This document shows, one piece after another, positions 16,937 through 23,783 of a DNA stretch of 59,035 nt (positions are counted from its first letter, which is position 1; the number at the start of each line of letters is the position of its first letter). Source of the DNA: Acidobacteriota bacterium (lineage in GTDB: Bacteria; Acidobacteriota; Terriglobia; Bryobacterales; Bryobacteraceae). The position numbers and the translations under genes are program-made. The notes under the pieces are model-generated. The model had not been told where the DNA came from. It saw only the letters and a program-made list of their open reading frames with translations, and searched no databases. The DNA lies in the NCBI GenBank assembly GCA_016213775.1, contig JACQZR010000074.1:1-59035 (forward strand), read 5' to 3'.

Positions 16937-17515
16937 ATGGAAGGACATACGGAATTAGAAGCTTTGGCGGCAAAGGACATAGACCGGGTGAAAGGACTGA
17001 TCCGGGACGTGATCCGGGAGTACGACACGTTGGAGAAGGAGCGATCGGAACCGGCTTACAAGACTGAGTTAGCGGACGAACGCCGCCGGCGCGAGCAACT
17101 GGAACGCCGGGTGAACGAGTTGGTGGAGGAGAACCGGAAGAGCCGGGCGATGGCCGAGGAGGCCGAACGGCAGACGATGATCCGGAGCGAGTTGCAGAAG
17201 CACGGGATTGTGAAGCTGGACCTGGCGTTCAAGGCGATCAAGGACGAGGTGGTACGGACGCAAGAGGGAAAGCTGATCGCACAGACGAGCAACGGTCCGC
17301 TGGGAATCGGGGAATACGTTTCGCAGTTTGTGAGCGAGAACCCGGAATTCGTACCAGCGCGGCTGAGCGGCGGTTCGGGGACAAGCAGTCACGCCCGCAA
17401 CGCGAGCCAAGGACACTTTGAGATTGAAAAGATCCGGCCGGGGATGGATCCGAAGGAATTGGAACGGATTCGAGAAGAAGTGGCGCGAGTGGCGCTTCAG
17501 GGGTTGCAGCGGTAA
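16937..17515 (+). CDS. Capsid scaffolding protein
   Basis: A 192-residue protein between portal and capsid. Residues about 10-80 are strongly charged and coiled-coil-like (ADERRRREQLERRVNELVEE), as in scaffolding proteins that guide capsid assembly. A C-terminal helix (DPKELERIREEVARVAL) could contact the coat protein. There is no protease motif, and no separate prohead protease is seen in the cluster. The start is well supported by AGGAGAGGCGGA before ATG 16937. Confidence 0.75.
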   Translation: MEGHTELEALAAKDIDRVKGLIRDVIREYDTLEKERSEPAYKTELADERRRREQLERRVNELVEENRKSRAMAEEAERQTMIRSELQKHGIVKLDLAFKAIKDEVVRTQEGKLIAQTSNGPLGIGEYVSQFVSENPEFVPARLSGGSGTSSHARNASQGHFEIEKIRPGMDPKELERIREEVARVALQGLQR

Positions 17516-17571
17516 AGAAGACGAGGCAGCCACCCGGCAGCACTCGCAAGAAGAAGAGGAGAAGAGAACAA

Positions 17572-18483
17572 ATGGCATCGATTACTTCGTCGAATTTGGC
17601 GAACGCCATCGTGAAGCTGGTTGCGGTAGATGCATTACCGGCGCTGATGGGAAACCTGGTGATGGGGAACCTGGTGAACCGCGATTTTGAGCCGAGCCTG
17701 GCACAGGCGGGGGACACGGTGAATGTGCCGATTCCGCCGTCGCTGAGCGCGAACAACATCGCGGAAGGCGGCACGGTGGTTACGCAGAATCCGTCGTTGG
17801 GGAACGCACAGATTGTGCTGAACACCCACGCGGAAGCGACGTTCCAGATTCCGGATGTGACGAAGGTGCTGGCAGTGCCGGACCTTCTGCACTTGTATAT
17901 GCAACCGGCCGTGGTTGCGTTGGCGGAAAAGATTGAGACGGACTTGTTGAACGTGTACTCGCAGTTCACGGCGAACTCGCCGGTGGGCACGGGCGGCGTT
18001 GCGTTGACGGAAGCGGCAGTGGATTCTGCCGAGACGGTGTTGTTTTCGGCGAAGGTGCCTGCCAGCCAGCCCAAGTACCTGGTGGTGGACGCGAATGCCT
18101 ACTCGGCGCTTCGCCAGATTGCGCGATTCAGTGAATACCGGACGGCTGGTGAGGCCGGTCTGCGGGCGTTGGTTGACGGTTCGGTTGGCAAGATCAAGGA
18201 CTTCTATGTCTTCCGTTCGCAGTTTGTGCAGAAGACTGGCAGTGTGCCGGTGACGACGCAGAACATCGCGTTCGCGAAAGATGCGATCGGGCTTGCGGTT
18301 CGCCGCCTGCCGCAGCCTCTGCCCGGCACGGGTGGAATTGCCGAATACGCCGAACTGGGCAACTTCGGCATGCGCGTGGTGATGAGCTACCAGCCGAACA
18401 CCTTGGCGCAGCAGTTCACCGTTGACGTTCTGTACGGCGTCGCGGTTCTGCGAAACAACTTCGGCGTGATCGTCCGGAGCTAG
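17572..18483 (+). CDS. Major capsid protein (P22-coat-like HK97 fold)
   Basis: A 303-residue coat protein. It opens with MASITSSNLANAIVKLVAVDALPALMG-type helices, then GDTVNVPIPPSLSANNI, a long helical spine region (LLHLYMQPAVVALAEKIETDLLNVY) and a C-terminal strand region ending FTVDVLYGVAVLRNNFGVIV. This layout is typical of the P22 coat/Gp5-like branch of HK97-fold capsids. An unusually strong stem-loop just after its stop (18492-18528) probably helps set its expression above the downstream genes. Confidence 0.88.
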   Translation: MASITSSNLANAIVKLVAVDALPALMGNLVMGNLVNRDFEPSLAQAGDTVNVPIPPSLSANNIAEGGTVVTQNPSLGNAQIVLNTHAEATFQIPDVTKVLAVPDLLHLYMQPAVVALAEKIETDLLNVYSQFTANSPVGTGGVALTEAAVDSAETVLFSAKVPASQPKYLVVDANAYSALRQIARFSEYRTAGEAGLRALVDGSVGKIKDFYVFRSQFVQKTGSVPVTTQNIAFAKDAIGLAVRRLPQPLPGTGGIAEYAELGNFGMRVVMSYQPNTLAQQFTVDVLYGVAVLRNNFGVIVRS

Positions 18484-18491
18484 TGAGCAGC

Positions 18492-18528
18492 GGGGACCCT
18501 GCGTATCCGAGAGGGGAGCAGGGTCCCC
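18492..18528 (+). terminator. 11-bp stem-loop after the capsid gene (attenuator or mRNA-stabilising hairpin)
   Basis: GGGGACCCTGC (18492-18502) and GCAGGGTCCCC (18518-18528) form a perfect 11-bp stem with a 15-nt loop. No T tract follows, so it is not a classical intrinsic terminator. It may protect the upstream capsid mRNA or partly stop polymerase, raising capsid over tail proteins. Confidence 0.6.
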
Positions 18529-18577
18529 TGGACCGTATCACTAATGGTTGACGGGAACTTGATGGGAGAAGAGGAAT

Positions 18578-18907
18578 ATGGACCTACGTGAATATTACCG
18601 GGAGATCCGGGAGATCCAACGGGGCTTTACAGAACCGTTTGTCGTAATCGTGAGCGAGAAGACGGTGGACGGAGGAAAGCCGGGGATGTTGCGGGAAGTG
18701 AGCGCGGAGACGGCCGCGATGCTTATTCAGCAAAGGAGGGCGCGGGCGGCCACCGAGGAGCAGGCGGACACGTTCCGACTGGAAGCGCTCGAGGCATATG
18801 AGGCGGCGATGAAGCAGCAAGGCCCGCAAGTGCAGGTAATGGTGCTGGCAGAGCAGGAACTGCGGAAGTTCAAGGCCGAGCGCAACCGGACAGAATCCGA
18901 GAAATGA
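18578..18907 (+). CDS. Small head protein of unknown function
   Basis: A 109-residue protein with a compact N-terminal half (DLREYYREIREIQRGFTEPFVVIVSEKT) and a helical, charged C-terminus. It follows the capsid hairpin and has a GAGGAA ribosome-binding site before ATG 18578. The segment VSAETAAMLIQQRRARAATEEQA resembles small proteins between capsid and connector genes in other phages. I cannot assign a role; a head-decoration or head-completion factor is plausible from its place. Confidence 0.55.
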   Translation: MDLREYYREIREIQRGFTEPFVVIVSEKTVDGGKPGMLREVSAETAAMLIQQRRARAATEEQADTFRLEALEAYEAAMKQQGPQVQVMVLAEQELRKFKAERNRTESEK

Positions 18908-18914
18908 GAATGCC

Positions 18915-19658
18915 ATGGGCTTGTGGATTGACAAGAGCGCACCACGAATAGAAGACCTGGAGCGGATCGATCAGAACGTGAGCCAGGTGGCGACGGTTGA
19001 GGGATTGGACGTCGCGGCGGTGATCGGACAGGCTCAAGAGGAAGTAGCGTCGGAGCTGAAGCTGTTTTTGGAGAGGGCGACGGGGATTCCGGAGCCATCC
19101 CTAGCCGACGTGGCGGTGACGGAGCGATTGCGGAGATGGACGAGCCTCGCTGCTCTGTCGCTGTTGTACCGGAACGCGTACTTCAACCAGATGTCGGAAC
19201 GCTACGCGGCGAAGTGGAAGAACTACGTTGATCAGGCGGATCGGGCGAGACGAGAAAACTTCGACGCAGGAGTAGGCAGGATCTCGAAGCCCGTGAGCAG
19301 ACCGGCGACACCCAGCTTGACGATGGTGACCGGGAGCATGGAGGCGGGGGCGTACTTCATCTGCGTAAGCGCGACAAACAGCGAGGGCGCGGAGGGGGAA
19401 GCGAGCGAAACGGCGACGTTGACAACGAGTGCACCGACGGGCATCCGGATCAGCTTTGGGTCCGGAACCAACGTGGCCGGGTGGAATGTGTATGCAGGAA
19501 CGACGGCGGATGGAATGACCTTGCAGGGAGGGTGTCCGGTAGCGCCCGGCGAGGCATGGCAATCGACAGGCAACATCAGCAGCGACGGCAAGGCTCCGGG
19601 AAACGGACAAAGCCTGGACTATGTGACAAAAGTGCTGAACCGGATACTGCGAGGGTGA
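18915..19658 (+). CDS. Head-tail connector with C-terminal Ig/FN3-like domain
   Basis: A 247-residue protein with two parts. The N-terminal about 115 residues are helical (SLADVAVTERLRRWTSLAALS) and resemble head-completion/connector proteins. Residues about 130-210 form a beta domain (FICVSATNSEGAEGE...FGSGTNVAGWNVYAG) that also occurs, diverged, inside the tail-hub protein at 25981-26285. Such Ig-like domains on phage structural proteins often bind surfaces weakly. It starts 7 bp after the preceding stop. The connector role rests on position and helical content. Confidence 0.65.
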   Translation: MGLWIDKSAPRIEDLERIDQNVSQVATVEGLDVAAVIGQAQEEVASELKLFLERATGIPEPSLADVAVTERLRRWTSLAALSLLYRNAYFNQMSERYAAKWKNYVDQADRARRENFDAGVGRISKPVSRPATPSLTMVTGSMEAGAYFICVSATNSEGAEGEASETATLTTSAPTGIRISFGSGTNVAGWNVYAGTTADGMTLQGGCPVAPGEAWQSTGNISSDGKAPGNGQSLDYVTKVLNRILRG

Positions 19659-19659
19659 C

Positions 19660-20154
19660 ATGGGCTATCTAGTGGAGAACCTGGTAAACGCACTGGCGAA
19701 TGTGCTGGCGGGAGACGGTGGAGTGGGTTCGGTGCTGGGGGATCCGGCATATCGGACGGATTCAGACATGAGTAGCGCGGGCGGGATCATGATCCGGACG
19801 CAAGCGCTGAGCGCGGACGCGGGGGACGGCGGACTAGCGAAACCGGCTGAGATTGCGGTGTATTGCGAGAAGCTACGCAATCAGCAACGGGAGAAGTTCC
19901 GGCCGTTTTCCGGGAACGCGCAACTGGCGGTGGAACTGCGGGCGAGCGAGTCGACAGCGGCGCTGACAAACGCGAGCCTGCAGAAATACGTGGAGGGAGT
20001 ACTGCAGGTTCTCCACACAAAGCGGGGAGATTGGGGTGACGGTATGTTCTTTGGCGGCGGATATGAAGTTACATTTCAACCGGCGAAGAAGGGCGGCAAG
20101 AACTATGTTCAGACCGCGAAGGTGACGCTGTCAGTAGACTACAGCGGGAATTGA
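19660..20154 (+). CDS. Tail terminator/completion protein (inferred)
   Basis: A 164-residue protein starting 1 bp after the preceding stop. It lies between the connector and tail-tube genes, where tail-terminator proteins sit in siphoviruses. The body is mixed alpha/beta, with a C-terminal strand set (YEVTFQPAKKGGKNYVQTAKVTLSVDY) typical of the terminator fold. The identification is by order and length (130-170 residues is usual), not by a diagnostic motif. Confidence 0.55.
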   Translation: MGYLVENLVNALANVLAGDGGVGSVLGDPAYRTDSDMSSAGGIMIRTQALSADAGDGGLAKPAEIAVYCEKLRNQQREKFRPFSGNAQLAVELRASESTAALTNASLQKYVEGVLQVLHTKRGDWGDGMFFGGGYEVTFQPAKKGGKNYVQTAKVTLSVDYSGN

Positions 20155-20164
20155 GAGGAGCAGG

Positions 20165-21337
20165 ATGGCAGGGTATATTTCGTCCAATAATAACCGGCAC
20201 TACGTGAACACGGAAGCCGGGTTCGGAGAGATTCCGACGATCACGAGCAACCATCGCTTTCTGGCGTCGTCCGTACAGGTCCGGCAGGAGCATATTCAAC
20301 CGAAGCGGAAGGACAAGACGGGCAGCCGGAGCGTGGATGCGGTGGCAGGACAGTTGCGGCGAGCGACGGCGTTTCAGGTGAAGAACTACCTGACAGCGCG
20401 GAATGCGCCCGGGGATGCGCCGGCGTATGGTCCGCTGCTGGAGGCGACGCTGGGCGGGACGGTGCGGCAGTTCAGCGGAGGCACGGTGGATGCGCTGTTG
20501 AGCCCGACCAGCGTACGGCTTACGACGCCGCACACCTTGAGCATGGGCGATGCGATCGGGTTTGGTGGAGAGATACGGTTTGTGACGTCGGTGGTAGACG
20601 CACAGACTGTGGACATCAACAGCCCGTTCACGATTCAACCATCAGCGGGAAGCCCGATGGGGGCGACGGTGAGCTACGGGTTGGGCAGCAACCTGAAGAG
20701 CGTGAGTCTGTTCGACTACTGGAGTCCGGAAGCCGCGGTGCAGAGGATTGTCTCAGGTGCAGTGGTGGACCGGTTGAAGGTGGACTTGAACGGCGACCTG
20801 CACGAGATGGAGTTTCGCGGGCATGCGGCGGACCTGGTGGACACGGCGAGCTTCAATCCGGGGTTAGGGCAGTTGAGCGACTATCCGGTGGAACCCGCAC
20901 TGGCGGCTTTTGCCGAGGCACCAGTGCCAGGCCATCTGGGGCAGGCGTGGATCGGCGCGGGATCGGACCAGATGTTCACGATCACGGATGCGAGCGTGAT
21001 TCTGGACAACAACATCGACATGCGGAACCGGGAGTTCGGTAGCGCGATTCCAAAGGGGTTTGCCGCGGGGAAACGCGCGGTAAGCATTCAGCTTTCGCTC
21101 TACGGACAGGACGATTCCGTAACGACGGCGCTTTACACGGCGGCGAAGGACCGTACTCCGATTACAGTGATGCTGCAACTTGGCGAACAGGCCGGGCAGT
21201 TGATGGGGATTTTCATGAAGAATGTGATTCCTTCAATTCCGGAATTTGACGATCGGGAGACGCGGCTGCAGTGGCGGTTTGACGGGTGTCTGGCGCACGG
21301 AGCGAACGACGATGAAATGCACATCGCGTTCGGTTAG
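20165..21337 (+). CDS. Major tail tube protein
   Basis: A 390-residue protein placed between the tail terminator and the frameshifted tail chaperones, the standard position of the tube gene. It is beta-rich, with an internal inserted domain (about residues 100-175, LEATLGGTVRQFSGGTVDALLSP through TVSYGLG), explaining its greater length than a typical 150-250 residue tube protein. A contractile sheath gene is absent, so the tail is of the non-contractile type. The role is inferred from order and composition; AGAGGAGCAGG precedes ATG 20165. Confidence 0.65.
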   Translation: MAGYISSNNNRHYVNTEAGFGEIPTITSNHRFLASSVQVRQEHIQPKRKDKTGSRSVDAVAGQLRRATAFQVKNYLTARNAPGDAPAYGPLLEATLGGTVRQFSGGTVDALLSPTSVRLTTPHTLSMGDAIGFGGEIRFVTSVVDAQTVDINSPFTIQPSAGSPMGATVSYGLGSNLKSVSLFDYWSPEAAVQRIVSGAVVDRLKVDLNGDLHEMEFRGHAADLVDTASFNPGLGQLSDYPVEPALAAFAEAPVPGHLGQAWIGAGSDQMFTITDASVILDNNIDMRNREFGSAIPKGFAAGKRAVSIQLSLYGQDDSVTTALYTAAKDRTPITVMLQLGEQAGQLMGIFMKNVIPSIPEFDDRETRLQWRFDGCLAHGANDDEMHIAFG

Positions 21338-21340
21338 CCG

Positions 21341-21706
21341 ATGACCCACGAAAGCACTTTTGTGCACGAGGTGGAGTCAGCGGCTGGGGTTTCGGTGCGG
21401 TTGCGCAAGATGACCTTTGGCCGGCGGCTGGAACTGTTGCGCCGGGTGGGAGATCTAACGAAGCGGGCGGCTTGCCTGGATGCGGGCGCCGGTGATGCGG
21501 AACGGATCTCGGCGGCGTATGAGCGGCAAGTGGCGGACCGTGCTGTTTTGGAATGGGCGATTCAGGAGGTGACGGGGTTGCGTATTGACGGACAAGAGGC
21601 GACTCCTGAATTGCTGATTGAGTGCGGTCCGGAGGAAGTGACGGCGGAAATATTGGGCGTCGTGCAAAGGCAACTCGGGCTGTCGGACGAAGAAAGAAAA
21701 AACTGA
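21341..21706 (+). CDS. Tail assembly chaperone, short form (lambda gpG-like)
   Basis: A 121-residue product ending right after a slippery heptamer. It is mostly helical (TFGRRLELLRRVGDLTKRAA), acidic at the C-terminus, and lies between tail tube and tape measure, where lambda gpG sits. Its stop TGA (21704-21706) follows the slip site A AAA AAC directly, so most ribosomes end here and a fraction continues as the GT-like fusion. The chaperone is expected to coat the tape measure before the tube forms. Confidence 0.8.
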   Translation: MTHESTFVHEVESAAGVSVRLRKMTFGRRLELLRRVGDLTKRAACLDAGAGDAERISAAYERQVADRAVLEWAIQEVTGLRIDGQEATPELLIECGPEEVTAEILGVVQRQLGLSDEERKN

Positions 21707-22029
21707 TCATCGCCTTCCACTTTTATGCGGAGAACCGTGCCGGGTGGGAGTGCGGAGAGTGCCGTCGCGGAGGCATGGAGAAGGCGCGGAAGTGCGCCCT
21801 GTTGGGATATGACGCGCGGCCCGGGGACCGTCCGGTATGGGTACGGAAGGGCCTTGTAACGGTGCAATGTCCGAAGTCGTTGATCACCAGCGAAAGCGAG
21901 GGCTGGCTCGCCTATTACGGGATGCGGCGGATGGTTGGCGATTCGATTTCGTTGGAGGAGATGGACGCCAGGCAGGCTGAGGCATTGGCGGTTCTGGAAG
22001 GGGAGTCGCGAAAGGAAGTGGAGAAGTGA
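21341..22029 (+). CDS. Tail assembly chaperone, frameshift fusion (lambda gpGT-like)
   Basis: Slippage at 21697-21703 joins the 121-residue short form to 108 residues from the -1 frame, giving about 229 residues. The added part begins LIIAFHFYAENRAGWECGECRRGG, with a Cys-x2-Cys and a nearby Cys that might bind a metal, and ends in acidic helices. In lambda the T part contacts the tail tube while the G part holds the tape measure. No well-placed start serves the -1 frame alone, except perhaps ATG 21775 behind GGAGG, which would give a short internal product. The stop overlaps the tape-measure start. Confidence 0.75.
21697..21703 (+). other. Canonical -1 ribosomal frameshift site A_AAA_AAC
   Basis: In the frame of the 21341 gene the codons read AGA AAA AAC TGA. 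The heptamer A AAA AAC allows both tRNAs to slip back one base and re-pair. The -1 frame then reads CTG ATC ATC and stays open for 108 more codons to 22029. Position, heptamer and downstream frame match the G/GT arrangement of siphophage tail chaperones. Confidence 0.85.
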
Positions 22030-22607
22030 GCGAAAACGAGAATTACCTGGGCCGGTTGATATCGGCGGTGACTGGGAGCAGTGGGATTAGCGGGGTAAGT
22101 GCGACGTCATTGATCCGAACGGTGACTGGGACGTCGAGCAGCCGGAGCACCAGCTCGACGGGAGCGGCCACAACGGCGCTGCGGATTGGCAGCTCGCTCT
22201 TGGGAAGCAGTGTCGCGAGTGCCGTGGCAACGAAAGGGTCTGCCGGCGTGGCGAGCCTGTTGGGCGCGAGCGGCTCGCCACTCGGGCTACTGGCAAGCTT
22301 CATCGGCGGGCTGTTCGGCGGCGGGAGCGAGCCAGTGGCGGCGAAGCCGCAGAAGTATCAATCAGCGACACCAGTGCAATACGACTTCGGCCTGACCGGC
22401 AACGGTGGGGGTTTTCAGGCTGTGGACAGCGGAGTGACGGGGATGTCACGAGCAGTGAGTGGAAACAGTGGCGGGAGTAGAGAAGTTGTGATTCAGGTAA
22501 ATGCGATGGACAGCAGGTCTTTCATGGATCACAGCAATGAGATCGCCGAGGCGGTGCGGAAAGCGCTGCTCGACTCACACCCGCTGCGCGACGTGATGAC
22601 GGAGTAG
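22026..22607 (+). CDS. Very short tail tape-measure protein
   Basis: A 193-residue protein starting at GTG 22026, overlapping the preceding stop. Its middle (about residues 25-105) is Ser/Gly/Ala-rich and hydrophobic (SLLGSSVASAVATKGSAG, LGLLASFIGGLFGGG). The C-terminus (VVIQVNAMDSRSFMDHSNEIAEAV...SHPLRDVM) matches the closing segment typical of tape-measure proteins, and it lies just after the G/GT chaperones. Tape-measure length sets tail length, so this tail should be very short, in the range of the gene transfer agent of Rhodobacter rather than of ordinary siphophages. The role is well supported by order. Confidence 0.72.
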   Translation: MSENENYLGRLISAVTGSSGISGVSATSLIRTVTGTSSSRSTSSTGAATTALRIGSSLLGSSVASAVATKGSAGVASLLGASGSPLGLLASFIGGLFGGGSEPVAAKPQKYQSATPVQYDFGLTGNGGGFQAVDSGVTGMSRAVSGNSGGSREVVIQVNAMDSRSFMDHSNEIAEAVRKALLDSHPLRDVMTE

Positions 22608-22610
22608 GCT

Positions 22611-22964
22611 ATGGCAGATTTTCCATTGTTGAATAGCGGCGCAAAGGCGCAGTATCCGTTGCGCCAAACGATCAAGTTCGAGACGCACGTGATGAAGTTT
22701 GTGGACGGAGGCGAGCAACGCTTCCGTCAGCACCGTGGAGCGGAGAAGGAATGGGAACTGCAGTTGTCCGCCTTGGGCAGCGATGAGGCGCGACGGTTGA
22801 GTGCGTTTGTGGATGAGCAGGCGGGCCGTCAAGGCGAGTTCCCGTTCCAGGATCCGCAGAGCGGCGTGGTGGCTGCGAGCCATTTAACTGACGACTCGCT
22901 GCAGGTGATGCAGACAGATGACGAGAAGCATGTGCTGCAAGTAAGCGTGAAGAGCAAGGTGTAG
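22611..22964 (+). CDS. Minor tail protein, lambda gpM-like
   Basis: A 117-residue protein. The pattern FVDGGEQRFRQHRGAEKEWELQLSAL, then AFVDEQAGRQGEFPFQDP, parallels lambda gpM, with its FGDGYSQR and FLEEHGG...F segments. It follows the tape measure as in lambda (order H-M-L). Its N-terminus (FPLLNSGAKAQYPL) recurs in the next gene, showing a tandem duplication. It likely forms part of the distal tail ring. Confidence 0.7.
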   Translation: MADFPLLNSGAKAQYPLRQTIKFETHVMKFVDGGEQRFRQHRGAEKEWELQLSALGSDEARRLSAFVDEQAGRQGEFPFQDPQSGVVAASHLTDDSLQVMQTDDEKHVLQVSVKSKV

Positions 22965-22981
22965 AGCAAGGGGCGAAGAAG

Positions 22982-23773
22982 ATGCTGGCATTTCCACAAC
23001 TGAGCAGTGGCGCGATTGCGCAATTCCCGAACGTGCGCGGGCAGCAGTATCGCACGCGCATTGTCGAGACGGCCGGCGGTGTGGTGTATCGGATGGGCGA
23101 TGAGCGGGCTCGCGCTACGGTGTGGACCTTGCCCATGACGGGGCTCACTCCAGAGGAGCGGGTTTCGGTTGATGCGCTGTTTGCGGCAACGGAGGGACGA
23201 CTGCGGACGTTCACGTTTCTGGATCCGAACGACAATCTGCTGGCGCATAGCTCGAATTACTCGCAGAGTGTCTGGGTGAAGCAGGCAGGGCTGGTGCTGG
23301 TTGGCGGACAGAGTGACCCGTTTGGGGGAACAACAGGCGTGCGGGCGACGAATCCAACGGGGCAGGCTTTGCAGATGTACCAGGAGATCGCGACGCCGGG
23401 GAATTATCAGTACTGCCTGAGTGCCCACGTAAAGCAGGAAACCGGGAGCAGTCCGCGACTGATGATGGGGCCTGCGAGTGATCTGCGGTTCGAGACAGTG
23501 AGCTCCGCGAACGTCTGGACAAGGTTTTCAGTGAGTGGTAAGAGCACGAGCACAGAGGCCGCGGTGCGAGCGGGGGTGGAACTCGCACCGCTGAGTGAGA
23601 TTGTTTTGTGCGGTGTGCAAATGGAGGCTGCCGCGGTGGCCAGCAGGTACAAGGAGACCGGCACGAGGAGCGGAGTGTATTCGCGGTGCCGCTTTGTTGA
23701 GGACGAGTTGCGTTGGACGGCCGAGGGACCGGGAGAGCATTCGGTCAGGTTGACGGTAATGACGGTGAATTAG
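22982..23773 (+). CDS. Second gpM-like distal tail protein with inserted carbohydrate-binding-like domain
   Basis: A 263-residue paralogue of the previous protein. Both begin FP-L-SGA-AQ(Y/F)P, and this one keeps the gpM-like part (residues about 1-80 and 235-263, FTFLDPNDN at the junction). Between these lies a jelly-roll-like insert (about 85-225: SNYSQSVWVKQAGL, NYQYCLSAHVKQE, WTRFSVSGKSTS), reminiscent of carbohydrate-binding modules in tail tips. This suggests a surface-binding role added to a ring protein. It ends 10 bp before the hub gene. Confidence 0.65.
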   Translation: MLAFPQLSSGAIAQFPNVRGQQYRTRIVETAGGVVYRMGDERARATVWTLPMTGLTPEERVSVDALFAATEGRLRTFTFLDPNDNLLAHSSNYSQSVWVKQAGLVLVGGQSDPFGGTTGVRATNPTGQALQMYQEIATPGNYQYCLSAHVKQETGSSPRLMMGPASDLRFETVSSANVWTRFSVSGKSTSTEAAVRAGVELAPLSEIVLCGVQMEAAAVASRYKETGTRSGVYSRCRFVEDELRWTAEGPGEHSVRLTVMTVN

Positions 23774-23783
23774 CGAGGAGAGC

